Positions 32,970 to 45,465 of a stretch of 64,000 nt of DNA are shown here, piece after piece (the stretch's first letter is position 1; each line of letters begins with the position of its first letter). The translations under genes were made by a program, and so were the position numbers. Under the pieces are notes generated by a model. The model did not search any database, had not been told where the DNA came from, and saw nothing but the letters and a program-made list of their open reading frames with translations. The DNA lies in the NCBI RefSeq assembly GCF_004379255.2, contig NC_056037.1, positions 13,712,902 to 13,776,901 of the forward strand, in the 5' to 3' direction. This DNA is from Salvia splendens. Lineage: Eukaryota; Streptophyta; Magnoliopsida; Lamiales; Lamiaceae.

Positions 32970-35784
32970 ATGTCGTCGCCGGCGCCGGGGTCCGCCCCTC
33001 CTCCAGCAAACACCACTGCCCCACCGCCCGCCGCCACCTCACCTCCTCCAACCACCACTCCGCCGCCCACTCCCACGACGTCTCCGCCGCCGAATCCGCC
33101 AGCAACCGCGCCGCCCCCAACTCCGACAGCTCCTCCTCCGTCGACGCCTTCCACCCCACCACCCTCCACCACCCCATCTCCGCCCGCCCCGTCCGGATCT
33201 CCTCCGTCGCCGCCATCTCCATCCGGCGGCGGCGGCTCTCCCTCACCACCCAATAGGGGAACCCCACCGGCGCCGCCGACCAGGGGCGTCTCCCCCCCTA
33301 GCTCGTCCGGGTCGAATCCGTCTCCGCCGCCTTCAAATGATGGTCCGGCGATTTCGATGGGGATGGTGGTTGGGATTGCTGTGGGAGGCGTCGCATTGCT
33401 GGTGATCCTGAGCTTGATGTTTATATGCTGCAAGAAGAAGAGAAGACAGCAGCCTGAGTATTACGCGCCTCCGCCTCCTGGCTATAAAGGTCATAAATTT
33501 ATGAATCAACTCAGTTTCTTGTTCACAATTTGTTATAGCCTTACACATTTGGAGATGATTTGATTGATTGAATGAATATGGAAAGCATATAGATTTAAAG
33601 ATGCTTACTTTCCACATCTTTACATCCTTCTGCAGCTGATCCCTATGGTGGCCAGGTACAAAATTGGCAACAGAATGCTCCACCACCACCTCCTCCTCAT
33701 CATGTTGTTACAATGCCTCCGAAGCCTACTCCCCCGCCCGGTGGTGCTTCGAGGCCTCCACATTCGCCAGCGCGTGCTCCTTCGCCTCATCCTCCTCCTC
33801 CTCTGCCTTACATGAGCAGCAGTGGAGGTTCCGGTTCCAATTACTCGGGCCCCGAGACTCCGCTCCCACCGCCTTCACCTGGAATGGCACTAGGCTTTTC
33901 CAAGAGCACATTCACATATGAAGAACTGGCAATGGCAACAGATGGATTCTCAGACGCCAACCTGCTCGGACAAGGCGGTTTTGGTTATGTGCACAGGGGA
34001 GTCCTTCCGAACGGTAAGGAGGTTGCGGTTAAGCAGCTGAAAGCGGGGAGTGGGCAAGGGGAGCGTGAGTTCCAGGCCGAGGTTGAGATCATTAGCAGAG
34101 TGCATCACAAACATCTTGTCTCGTTGGTTGGGTATTGCATTGCTGGAATTCAGAGAATGCTTGTCTACGAGTTTGTTCCAAACAACACCTTGGAATTCCA
34201 CCTTCATGGTTGGTTGCTTTGGTGTTTGAATTTCATCGAAGAATAAACTGAAAGTAGGGAACCTTATAGCATTGACATGTTTCAGGCAAGGGAAGACCGG
34301 TGATGGATTGGGCAACGAGGTTGAAGATTGCTCTAGGTTCAGCAAAAGGACTTGCATATCTGCACGAGGATTGTAAGTCTATTGTGATGCATAAAGAGTG
34401 GTCCTCCTGTTTCAATAAAAAAGTGGAATATAGTTACACTATTTCTCATCTATTTTGTATTAAAATGTTTTTTTTCCTCATCAGGTCATCCAAAGATTAT
34501 CCATAGGGATATCAAGGCTTCTAATATTCTTCTGGATTTCAACTTTGATGCAAAGGTAATATCTTCAAGATCATCTTTATTTTTCTCAAATGTCTAACGA
34601 ATAATTTGCTGTCGAAATGTTTGCTGATGCTATGTAATTTCAAATCTCAGGTTGCAGATTTTGGTCTTGCAAAGTTTACTTCTGATGCCAATACTCATGT
34701 CTCTACAAGAGTGATGGGCACCTTTGGGTATGAAATACTTCTCTTTCATTTTACTGTTTATCTGTAAGGTTGGATTATATGTATGGATAGATAAAATTTT
34801 CGATACACTCTCCCACAAATGGTGTTTGCAAGGCACCATGAGCGAAGGGGAGGACATTTTGATGTCTTATTAAACTTATTTCAGTTCTCCGCGTGCTAAC
34901 ATTTCTGTGTAACAGGTATCTGGCTCCAGAGTATGCTGCCTCGGGAAAGCTTAGTGACAAGTCTGATGTATTCTCCTATGGAGTCATGCTTCTGGAGTTG
35001 ATCACTGGACGCCGGCCTGTTGACTCAAATCAAACGTACATGGATGATAGTTTAGTTGACTGGGTGAGTAGGAATCAATTTTTGTAGTGACCCCAAGTAT
35101 TTTTCAACTTCGGTTGCTTAACTTCATTGCACGAGCATCTGTAAATTATGTACCCAGAGGAGTATATATGCTAAAGTGAAGCGATTCCGATACAGGCTAG
35201 GCCTTTATTGACGCGCGCCCTTGATGATGGGAACTTCGATTCTCTTATTGATAGAAGACTGGGAGCTGATTATAACCAGAATGAGATGGCTCGCTTGGTG
35301 GCATGTGCTGCTGCCTGTGTCCGTCATTCTGCAAGGCGTCGGCCAAGAATGAGCCAGGTATATTGATTTTGTTTTATGATCTTAAACCCATCTCTCTTTT
35401 CGGCTTACCTATGCATTTAATTTAGCCTATAATGCAACCGGATTATACTCACCTAGTTTGTAAACCGTGGCACAGGTGGTGAGGGCCTTAGAAGGAGACG
35501 TATCGCTATCCGATCTGAACGAAGGAATCAGACCTGGACACAGCACTGTGTACAGCTCCCATGGAAGCTCAGACTATGATACCGCGCAATACAACGAGGA
35601 CATGAAGAAGTTCAGGAAAATGGCACTGGGCAGCCAAGAATATGGAAGCAGTGGCCTATACAGTAACCCGACAAGCGAATACGGGCTGAACCCGTCGGGC
35701 TCAAGCAGCGAAGGCCAACACACGAGAGAAATGGAGATGGGAAGAGTGAAGAAAGACAGTCAAGGTTTCAGCAGTGTGGCTTGA
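32970..35784 (+). CDS. Proline-rich extensin-like receptor kinase (PERK)
   Basis: Plasma-membrane receptor-like kinase thought to sense the cell wall. Eight exons join in frame: 32970-33489, 33636-34208, 34286-34372, 34485-34555, 34651-34727, 34916-35063, 35196-35357 and 35476-35784, giving 648 residues, usual for PERK1/4/5-type proteins. Residues 1-127 are a Ser/Pro-rich ectodomain with many PPP and SPPP runs and no clear signal peptide, as in the family. The transmembrane helix is about 129-152, followed by CCKKKRR. The kinase domain starts near [14 protein letters not shown] (~265) and has GQGGFGYV (~285), VAVK (Lys ~306), HRDIKASN (Asp ~402), DFGLAK (~420) and APEY. All catalytic residues are present, so an active kinase is expected. 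A pyrimidine-rich 5' UTR (CTCTCTCTGTCTCTCTCT near 32812) precedes the gene. Confidence 0.95.
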
Positions 35785-36608
35785 CACCTCCACTCCTGCT
35801 CCTGACCATCTAATTCCCTTAACATCAACACTGTATTTTCATGCAAATATTTCAAGGATCGCATGTTTTTCATTTCCATTTTCCAAATTCTTGATTTTTT
35901 CAAATTCTTTTTATTTTTCTGGGTATTAAATTGTATTTATAAAATAGTTCATACGCACAACTCACATTGGATTTTTATATTGTTTTATGTTTGAATTTTT
36001 CTATAAGGTTTTGAGTGGACAGAGCGGAAGATGTTGCTTGTGTATATGTGAATGGATATATATGGTTGACAGTTGGGTTGGAAAATATGCTGATTTTGGG
36101 TAGATGACAAACGTTATACAACCTGTCTTTCTCTAGTCTTTATTATATGCATGTGTATTTATTTAGAGATTCGTTCTGATCCAGCTGTGGAATTATTATT
36201 TAGGAATGGCATTTAATTCTTCACCAGTTTGGATGAACAAGGATATTTGTCTCCTTCAAAGGTTTTTTTATTTAGGAAAGGTAAAGGTCACTGGAAGTTT
36301 AGGTGGGTGGAATGAAATATGGTGAAATTGGTAGAATTAGGGTGTCACAGTCTAATGATACTGTCCACCTAAGGTTGTGGTCACATGGAATAAATTTGGG
36401 TTTCCTCACATGCACTACCATACTTTTAGTTGATAAAAGGCATGTGCCACCAAATTGCACATGGCCTCCCATTTGTTTATACTACTAGTAATAATTCAAT
36501 TTGTTTTTACTATTTTATTTTTTGTCATCTCAAGAGAGTTGTAAAACGTATGCTTTGTTTATAAAGATTTTTTAAAAAAAGGTTAATGAAAACAAGTTAG
36601 TAAAATAG
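35785..36608. other. PERK 3' flank
   Basis: 3' UTR and intergenic AT-rich sequence. AATAAT/TATAAA-like signals are plentiful, but no specific poly(A) site can be chosen. Confidence 0.4.
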
Positions 36609-36950
36609 TACTCCCCCGTTCCACAGCAGTGGCGGCGTTTTTTCCGGCATGCGATTTAAGAAAAATTGTATTAGATGAGTTAAGTAAATGAAAAATAAAG
36701 TAGGAAATGAAAAAGACAGAGAAATGAAGATAGAATAAAATAAGTAAGAAAAAATATGTTAACTTTTACTAAAAAGTAAAATGATTCTAAACGAACAAAA
36801 ATGATAAAATGATTTTACTACTATAGTACTATATTATATTTGCACTAATTTTATAATAAAAATGAGTAAAATCAATTAGCGAAATATGTGGTCAATTTAC
36901 CAAAATTTAAAATGTTTGTTGCACTGTAAATGGTGTGACACTTTAATGCG
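36609..36950. mobile_element. Mariner MITE, degenerate
   Basis: TA + CTCCCCCGTTCCACAGCAGT with family interior (AAAGTAAAATGATTCTAAAC, ATGAGTAAAATCAATTAGC). The right end is not clear. Confidence 0.5.
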
Positions 36951-37324
36951 TGAGATTTAAAGATGTGAATATAAAAAGAAATGCGAGTATTGATATAATT
37001 TATAAAAATGATTGAATGAAAGCGAGGGACTGTTTAATATGTTATAGTACTTATTTTAGGTCCATATGTTTAAGTGAGGGACATTCGATATGTTGGACTT
37101 ATTTTAGGTCCATATGTATTTTTATCTTAATTATACTTAATACTATTTCTTAGTAGTACATTTTTTTGGGGATATATTTCATATAATAATTTGGATTTGT
37201 TGCCAATTGCGCTGTCATTGTAAATTGCCTAAAAGATTATATACAAGTCATATCGAACGGGATAAATAATTCTCTTTGTTCATACCTTTTATATTTATGA
37301 TTATTTTATTTATGTGTACCAATT

Positions 37325-37978
37325 GACATCAAGAGCCTAGGGTTTATGGGGATCAATGAGAAATTTTTTAAGGAAAAGTTCGATGAATCTAATTTTGGAT
37401 TTTGGAAGAAGCAGATCGAGGATTAGTGTACAGTAAAAATTTGTATCAACCACTAAAATCCTAAGCTGAAAACAAGGAAATGAGGAGTGGGAGATGCTAA
37501 ACAGAAAAGTGATGAGAGCAGTTCGGTTATCATGTCCAAAGATGTGGCGTATCATATGTATCAGAAAACATCTACAGTGAACAATGTACATTCAGGGGCG
37601 GACGCAGAAATAAATACCACTAGGGGCTAAAACTTCTAAATTTTATTTCAAAGTATATTTTAGGACGTTTTAGATTATTATAGGGGCTTTTACTCAATAA
37701 TTTACATTAGACATAGGTCCGCCCATGTGTACATTTGATAAAACGATTGTTTAAATTTGGAATGTCAAAGTAAAAACCAGTGCAACAATATTTGAACGAG
37801 TTCAACATGATCACTGCTCTAATTTTTCTATTGTCCCTGCCGGAAAGTTGGGCCAACACTATGACAGCTTTCAGCGCCGCAGAAGCAAAACTAGTGTTTG
37901 ACAAAGTAAGGGATCTGATGATTGGTGAAAATATTCACCGGAGAGAATCAGTATCTTCTCTTCATGCTCAATATTGAG
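37325..37978 (+). pseudogene. Copia-type gag fragment
   Basis: Two pieces of a Ty1/copia Gag (UBN2-like) reading frame: about 37345-37425 (INEKFFKEKFDESNFGFWKK) and 37790-37977 (LPESWANTMTAFSAAEAKL and ...RDLMIGENIHRRES). Stops interrupt the first part. A 135-bp element is inserted between them. No LTRs or pol are visible. Confidence 0.6.
37593..37727. mobile_element. 135-bp hAT-like MITE with 8-bp target duplication
   Basis: TGTACATT at 37585-37592 is repeated at 37728-37735. The ends CAGGGGCGGAC and GTCCGCCCATG are inverted copies. It is inserted inside the copia gag relic. Confidence 0.8.
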
Positions 37979-38361
37979 TATGAAATATAGAAACAGGTCA
38001 AAGGAAAAATAAAAATATGAAAAACTAAATCCAGATGAATGAGTCAATCTAGAAGAGATTTAGACCAAGTTAAATGATAAAATTGTAATGAGTTTGGCAC
38101 TTTAAAAATCAGCTTCTCATAAAATACAATAAGCAAGAATTAGTTTATGATCTTTAGTTTCTAGAATATTATATTTAAGTTTTGTCACAATTAATTTCTC
38201 CACTACTAATTCTGTCTCTAAATTTTTTCTATGAATCGAAGTCCTTAAGTGGCTTTCATGACCTACACTAATGCATTGTGATGAGATTCAAATGATGCAA
38301 CAACTTTTAATGAACCTCCACACAAATAACATAACTGTCTGCCGATGTCTTAAAATCAAGT

Positions 38362-38718
38362 GTCTTAGATCATGCGGATGTCGAACCGGCGTGCCGGACG
38401 TCCGCGTGGGACGTCCACCATTAGGCGGCATGCATACGGATACGGACGTTCGCTGCGGACACCGGAGTTCCGCGGCTTTCCGGGACGTCCGCCATTGCGT
38501 TGACGCGACGGACGTCCCGATTTTTTATTGTTTTTTGTGGATGTCTGTCTGGATGTCCGCCATTGTGTAGTGGGATATCCTTATGACGTGGCATTGCAGT
38601 GGGATGTCCTTATGACGTGGCATTGCAGTGGGATGTCCTTATGACGTGACAGGAGGTGTTTTTGGGAAGTCCGTCGGGATGTCCACCGGGAAATCCGTCC
38701 CATTGTGGATGCCCTTAG
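38362..38718. repeat. GC-rich MITE-like block with three 28-bp tandem units
   Basis: Unusually GC-rich for the locality, dense in GGACGTCC/GGATGTCC words. GTGGGATGTCCTTATGACGTG is the core of a unit repeated three times at about 38570-38650. The flanks GCGGATGTCG and CCATTGTGGATGCCC are roughly inverted, suggesting a Harbinger-type MITE; the assignment is tentative. Confidence 0.5.
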
Positions 38719-39186
38719 CGTATTATGCACTGAACTGGCCCCTCGAAATATTTTTGGGAATTTAGACGTTTTTTTAACACTTGTAGTATTTTAGATTAAG
38801 GCCTTTTTATTTTAGTTGTAGTTTTGAAATTTAAATTATTATTAGTTCCTAATTTTATTATAATTAATAAGTATCAAATTTTAAATACATAATAGGAGTA
38901 TATAAATATGCATATACATTATATATCATTCATGAGAAAATATTCGAATTAGTTCTAATTGAAACTCCTTCCTATTGAATACTAGTAGTACATATTAGCA
39001 CACGTCCAAAATTAAATTGGGCCAATTTTATACAAATTTCAAAGTGAACAACTTTAAATCACTAGTAAACGTTAACAAGCCCAATTATTTATGTGCAGAA
39101 TTTTTTTTTCGTGATCCTGAAAAAAGCGAGCTCCACAAATTCTACCATTCGCATCTCAATTTGACAGTTGCAGAATCGGAATCGGA
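38719..39186. other. Promoter-side spacer of the Rab7 gene
   Basis: AT-rich, no coding region. The last ~80 bp are probably the 5' UTR. Confidence 0.4.
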
Positions 39187-42100
39187 ATGGCGTCTCGTCG
39201 CCGTGTCCTTCTCAAGGTCATCATCCTCGGCGACAGCGGGTCTCTCTTTCAATCTCTCTACTCACACATACACACCAACACGAAAAAAAAATCGCACAAT
39301 ATGTATTTTTTTTAAATACTGATGGAAAATTTTCGCGTGTGATTGATTGATTGGTGCATATACAGGGTCGGTAAGACGTCTTTGATGAATCAGTATCCTT
39401 TTGTTGGTTTGCCGATTTAATAAATAAATCTGCAAATTTTAGCTATGCCAAAAAATGATAAGGTGGTATTGGAGTTTTGTTTGGCCTTGATTGAGCTAAA
39501 ACAGATATGTGAATAGGAAATTCAGTAATCAGTATAAAGCTACAATTGGGGCTGATTTCCTGACCAAAGAGGTCCAATTTGACGATAGGATTTTCACCTT
39601 GCAGGTCAGCCTACACAAGTTTACTTATTTGTATGCTTGTTTACAATCTTGTTGTTCATTTTCTGAGTTTAGTAGAAACAAAAAGTCCATTCACCTTTCA
39701 CCTTTGTGGTGCTGTTATTCCATCCCAAACCTGAGATGTGTAATTCATTTGCCACTAAGCATGTAATCTTGCAATTGATGCTTCTTCTGCTTTTATTGTT
39801 TTCCATTGATTGGCTATAAGCATTTGTGCTTGCATGATGAAAGTAATGACAAATATTCATTTTCTTTTTTTACTGCGTCCTATAGTAGTTGATCATGCGT
39901 TGTTGGCATGAGTGTTGATGTAAATCAAGCATTCACATAAGGTTTATCCGTTTATGTATAGTTACACATTAGGTGATGCATTTATTAGGAGGTGCAAATG
40001 CAAAACACAGTTTTATAAGTTCAGTGCAGCTAGTCTTAGGAATTCATCCTCCGGAATCATGATGCAGTTTATTTTGTTGCTCTTTCAGCTCCTAATTTTT
40101 CACAATAGAAATAATAGGCTATAGTTTATATGTGTTGAATATGAAAATTCGTTCTATCATTTCCAGTAGTCGGTAGGCTTATCAGTAAGCAACTAGGTGA
40201 CTGGCGAATGGCAATATATCATTGGCTATTCTGTGAGTCGTAGCATTTGAATACAACATTCTTGACTGTACTGGGACTTAACATATCATAGTTCTTTGAT
40301 GAAAAGATATGTCTGCTTAAACATGAATAGAGAGGTAACATATCATAGTTCTTTGATGAAAAGATATGTCTGCTTAAACATGAATAGAGAGGACACATTC
40401 ATACAATTGCAGTCAAATGCATAAAAAACCTGGAAGGCAAGGGTGCCCATATTTATTAAAGAAATTTTCTCCTTTGGACCACCGTTGGACTGTATCACAA
40501 TTATGTAAGTCTGAAATATTTGTTTCTGCATAATTTTGGTTGTGGTTTTGAGTTACAGTTTTAATGATTATTATTTCTCTATAAATGGATCAATCAAGCC
40601 CACTTACATGGATTTCAATTTTAGTTTTATAAGATCATTATATCAAAGATACTTTTTCTCAGTCATGCTGCACAAACTCTGAGTTTGGTAGATGCAAGCT
40701 ACCAGTTAAACGATCGGTGAATGAGCATGCCTATTCTAGGTTGGGTTTGAGCCTTAATAACTGGACAGTTGAGTTATGACCCAAACATAAGCGGATAAGC
40801 TCTTCAGTTCAGTTGTGCTCAATTAGTAGTTGCTATAACTGCTCTTTTAGTATGAACCTTGAGTTCGAGTGTAACCCCCAAAGGGACGGGGGGAGTTGTA
40901 ACATTTAAGTATGATGTCATCATGTAGGAACTATATTCAAGTGTGCTTTGCTTTACGTTACATCATAAGCAGCTTTCGGTTTTATGTTTTAGATAGTTGA
41001 TGGACAAACTCGCTATTTAAGAGTTGAAACTTGGTCCTGACTGAATATGTTAAAACCCATATTTTTTAAGTTTCTAAGTTTTAATTTCTACTAATAGTTA
41101 AGAAAACTTCTTCTACCAAAACTTAAAATTAGATTTATTTCACAACAAATGTTTGATCTAGGCTCAATTTCTGACTCCTAAAATCCCTAACATATAAATT
41201 GGTGGAAGAATTTTTATCGGCTGTTAAAAATAGAAATTGAAAACTTATATTGTGTGAGATGTTATAAAATACTCCCTCCGTCCCAAGTTACTTAAGTCAT
41301 TTCCCTTTATGGCTAAAAACAAAACATCTAATGTTATTTTATTCTCTTTTTTACTTTACTCTCTCTTACTCTATTCTCTCCCCTACTTTATTTTGTTTCC
41401 ATTTAACTTGCTACACCCAACTTTCTTAAATCATGTGCCGAAAAGAAACACCGAAGTAATGTGGGATGGAGGGAATATAGATTTAAGCAAAATGCAATGT
41501 TTGAATGAATGGTATTTTCCATTTAAGATTAGTGATGAAACTTTTGACTCTTGGAATATACCATCCAAAGCTTTTCTTTTTCCTCTCAAACATCTAAATT
41601 TACTAGGATATATCATATATATCTAAATAGTTGCATGAATTGTTATAATTGATAGTTGGCAAATTAGAGTTTATTGAATGCCATTGCTCAAGGCCCAAAA
41701 CCTTTACTACCTGTTACAGATATGGGATACTGCTGGTCAAGAGAGGTTTCAAAGCCTAGGTGTGGCTTTCTACCGAGGTGCAGATTGCTGTGTGCTTGTT
41801 TATGATGTTAATGTCATGAAGTCGTTTGATAACCTCAGCAACTGGAGGGAGGAGTTTCTTATTCAGGTTATAGATCCAGTTTGCTAATTCTTGCTGTCAG
41901 TTTTACTTCCCGATCCACTAATACTGACTGGTTTTAATATGCAGGCTAGCCCTCCTGACCCTGAAAATTTCCCATTCGTTGTCTTAGGGAACAAAATTGA
42001 TGTGGATGGTGGCAACAGCAGAGTGGTACCATTTTGTAGCTTCTTAGTGTTGAAATCAACTCTTATATGCTTATGTTGCTGAAGGTGTAAACTTCAAGTA

Positions 42101-42884
42101 GTTGGGTGTATGCATGAAAACCTTCTTTCTGGTGATGTGAAAATGCTGAGATAAAGTAAACATATGATATTATGATATGCATATAATATTAGTATCTTGG
42201 GTTTATAGTATTCAGCTGCATTACCACTAGTCGTCCCATTTTTTATTTTTGTCTGGGTTTCTATTGTTGTCTTGGCACATATTTTTAAACTTTGCATACT
42301 TATGCCTTCCATTTTTAGGTATCTGAGAAGAAAGCAAAAGCTTGGTGTGCCTCTAAAGGAAGTATTCCTTACTTTGAGACATCTGCAAAAGAAGGATTCA
42401 ATGTGGATGCTGCTTTTGAATGCATAGCCAAAAATGCTCTAAAAAATGAACCTGAGGACGAATTGTAAGTAACTCTTCTCATTGAGTTTACTAATCTATC
42501 TGAAAGAAATGAAGTAATATACCTACACCGGTTTTTCCTGTTCACTAATTTTCAAATAAATGTGATATAAACTCCATTAATATTTTGAGCTTTCAGATCA
42601 TTGGTAAACATTTTTGGGGGCATGCATTAGATAATTGTAAGTTAACCCAGTACCCTTAGTGGATTTCAGGGACGATGCGGCACTTGTACTAAGTGTTTGT
42701 CGAAACTTGCACTTCATGATTTGCATGCTAAGGATCCTATAAGCTCATGTGCATTTGTAAATTAACTTCTACAATGTTTTTCTGACTCTTGTATCTTTAC
42801 TGGTCGAACTTATGAAGATATCTTCCCGACACCATTGATATGGCAAATGGGCAGCAACAAAGATCCTCGGGTTGTGAATGTTAG
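39187..42884 (+). CDS. RABG3: Rab7-type small GTPase (RABG3 family)
   Basis: GTP switch for late endosome-to-vacuole and autophagosome-to-vacuole fusion. Seven exons join exactly: 39187-39239, 39366-39392, 39505-39604, 41720-41866, 41945-42025, 42319-42464 and 42818-42884, encoding 206 residues, the usual Rab7 length. G1 is GDSGVGKTS (15-23), switch I has YKATIGADF (Thr40), G3 is WDTAGQE (62-68), G4 is NKID (125-128) and G5 is ETSAK (156-160). It ends in CEC, a double-geranylgeranylation site. Exon 2 is only 27 nt. Intron 3 is 2.1 kb and contains a tandem duplication and a MITE. No defect is seen. RABG3 subfamily is confident; the exact member letter is not. Confidence 0.96.
40280..40393. repeat. 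57-bp tandem duplication in Rab7 intron 3
   Basis: AACATATCATAGTTCTTTGA begins a 57-bp unit present twice without visible change. Confidence 0.9.
41270..41477. mobile_element. Mariner MITE in Rab7 intron 3
   Basis: TA + CTCCCTCCGTCCCAAGTTAC on the left; right end GTGGGATGGAGGGAA + TA. Intronic, so tolerated by splicing. Confidence 0.8.
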
Positions 42885-44013
42885 TTTATCCTCTGAGGTT
42901 AGAGCGCAATGAAGTTTCTGCCTTTTAATGTTTATCAGCATATTGAATAGGGAATATAGCGTGATTCTTATCTGCTTTTGTTGCTAGGCTTGTTAAACGT
43001 TGTGTCCCCGCCATTCTAATCCTTTTTACTAGGAATATAAATCCTTATGCACTCTCTTTGTATTCATGCACGAAGTTAATGCTCTTTTGTGGTTGTGATT
43101 TATGTTTGTAAAAAATTATGAAGAAGAAAAAATTAAAATGACCCCTAACATTATACTAGGAGTACTAGTTGTGTGTTTTTTTTATAAAAGTTATGTCGAA
43201 AGTGTTTAGAAAGAAACATATGTTTTTCGCTTAATGCATCCATGTAAAGAAAGTTGTAAGGTAGTTGGTATAATGAATTGCTTGAGACGGATTTGTCCAT
43301 CAAAATCATATGCTGCTGAATTATTTTTTGGTTACTTCTTCAATTTCGAAATAAAAAAACATTGTTTAACTAGAGAAGAATATGATTCCATTTTGTTCCC
43401 ATTGGACAAAAAATAAGTAAAAAATTACATCATTATTTCAAAAATATAAAATTTTTAATTAACCGAACTTATCACAATTAGGGTTACATATCCAATCACA
43501 ATGTATACTTGTTTTTCAAGACAATAAATTTAAATTAGATAGTACATTAAGAGAAAAAATAGTTTAAACATTAGTGAATAATGGGCCACATAAGTGTTAA
43601 AATAAAAGAGAAGAGAAAAAAGTTTCACATACTCCTTATTTTTATTTTTATGTAACGAACAAAAAAATCTCAAAATAACTATTGGATTAGTTACTCCCCA
43701 AAAAGTCACACTAGTTATTTTTATGTAACGAACAAAAAAAATCTCAAAATAACTGAGTTCATTCCAAAATAATTGAGCTTTTTAGTAAAAAAATCTTCTT
43801 GACTCTTCCAGGTCTTCCTACTTTAAAGATCATTTTCTTAAATCTGCAGCCAATAAAAATTCTTCAACCCCATTAGAACATAGGAGTAGTGTTTCTCAAA
43901 ATGCAAAAACAAGAGCACTCACAGCAATATACCAAAAACGAACACCATTTCTATTGCTTTTGTCAACAGAACTAGAGATAAATAAACTGTCTCAAATTTA
44001 ATAAGTCAGATAA
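42885..44013. other. Rab7 3' flank and spacer
   Basis: 3' UTR followed by AT-rich DNA. A ~40-bp phrase with TTATTTTTATGTAACGAAC occurs twice (about 43645 and 43713). No gene. Confidence 0.4.
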
Positions 44014-45030
44014 TTGCTTTATCTTCTCACAGAAGAACCTTGCGACTCTTCTCATACAAGAGGTGTCAGAATAATTAGCAACCATCATCATCGATGTATA
44101 CGGAATAATTAATGAACAGTAAAATTTATGAATATAAAGGGAGTCATCAGTTAGGAGCGAGAAAGACTAATTCCTTATTCGTACGATGGAATGGAAGGAA
44201 AATAGAAATGAAATAATTTAATTTCTTTTTTATTAATAAAATGAAACAAATAAAATGATTGAATTTTTTTCATTAATAAAATAAAATTAATGAAAAAAAT
44301 TCAATTATTTTATTTGTTTCATTTTATTAATGAAAAAGAAATTAAATCATTTCATTTGAATTTTTTCATTTCATCTTATAATGCAAATGAAAAGAATGAA
44401 AGTTGGTATCACATTTCATTTCATAATTCCATTCCATCGTCGAAGAAATAATTAGTTTTATAATCATATGTCATCATTTGAACTACGCATTACCATCATC
44501 ATATGACTCCTTCCACGTTTCTAATCCCATTAACAAAAATATAGCAAGCAGAGTAAAATTCACGAAACAGAAATAACAATTGAAAGCAAAGCACATTCCA
44601 AAGAAATCATTTCATCTTTAAAAATAGTAATCGAACCAGCCTCATAAATTAAAAGCATCCACATGAATATTTCAGACATATGCTTGTCAAAATTTGAATT
44701 AATCATTGGCCACACTTGCAGAAAAAAAAAAGAAAAAGAAAAAAAGGGGGCTTGGTGATATAACAGGATGGTCGGCAAGGCACTGTAAAATGGCATTACG
44801 ACGAACGAGACCTATCACAATTGGTCGTCATAGCCCAATAATAAACGATTTCAAACACAAACATGGATGCTAATTAAAATGAATTTGAGAAGTAGCAAAA
44901 AAAATTCAAATGATATTGCAAGTGTTGCGTTTGGTAATATTTATAGAGAAATGATGAAGAACACTGCTAGGGTTTCGGGTACATACATACTGGCGGCGTG
45001 TGTGTGTTCTACTCATTTTTATTTTTACTT
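44014..45030 (-). repeat. Orphan duplicate of the DUF1644-gene 5' region
   Basis: Blocks at 44014-44094, 44770-44850 and 44958-45030 match, in the same order and orientation, 48508-48590, 48965-49050 and 49107-49160 upstream of the DUF1644 gene (shared words AAGAGGTGTCAGAATAATTAG, GCCATTACGACGA or GGCATTACGACGA, CTAGGGTT, CTGGCGGCGT). The spacing agrees once the foldback element at 44167-44454 is removed. No DUF1644 coding sequence lies downstream of this copy. Confidence 0.75.
44167..44454. mobile_element. Foldback MITE, ~288 bp
   Basis: Ends CTAATTCCTTATTCG + ACGATGGAATGG on the left and CCATTCCATCGT + CGAAGAAATAATTAG on the right. Most of the interior is also self-complementary (ATTTAATTTC / GAAATTAAAT; AAAATGAAACAAATAAAA / TTTTATTTGTTTCATTTT). 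Confidence 0.85.
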
Positions 45031-45263
45031 TCCTATAAATATATTAGTAAAATGATTTCATATTTCCTTCTCTAAAAATGTATTCCAATCAATGCGCTCC
45101 ACAAAATTTGTTTTGTTATACGGTATTTTTAGCAAAACATACTGACATAGATTTCATTGTACACCAATACAGTATTATTTTAATTATTTTTCCTTTTTCT
45201 CTTCCATATTTTTCTACATTAAAATTCATATGTAAAGTTTATATTTTCAAGAGTCTAAAAAAG

Positions 45264-45465
45264 TACTCCTTCAGTCCTATAGTAGATGTCACACTTGGGA
45301 GATGACACGAGATTTTAGGAGATGTTATTTTGTTCGTTAAGTGGTGAGAAAAAATATAATTTTATAATTAATGTGAGAGGGAACTTTTTTCAAAAGATGA
45401 AATGTGATATTTTATAGAACAAATTAAAAAGGAAAGTGTGACATCTACTATGGGACCGATGGATA
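45264..45465. mobile_element. Mariner MITE
   Basis: TA + CTCCTTCAGTCCTATAGTAG on the left; CTACTATGGGACCGATGGA + TA on the right, with GATGTCACACTT / AAGTGTGACATC inside. Confidence 0.8.

Noticed and set aside
32896..33433. Long open frames on both strands over the PERK first exon
   Set aside because: They are shadows of the GC-rich proline-coding exon; only the + frame from 32970 gives a coherent PERK protein.
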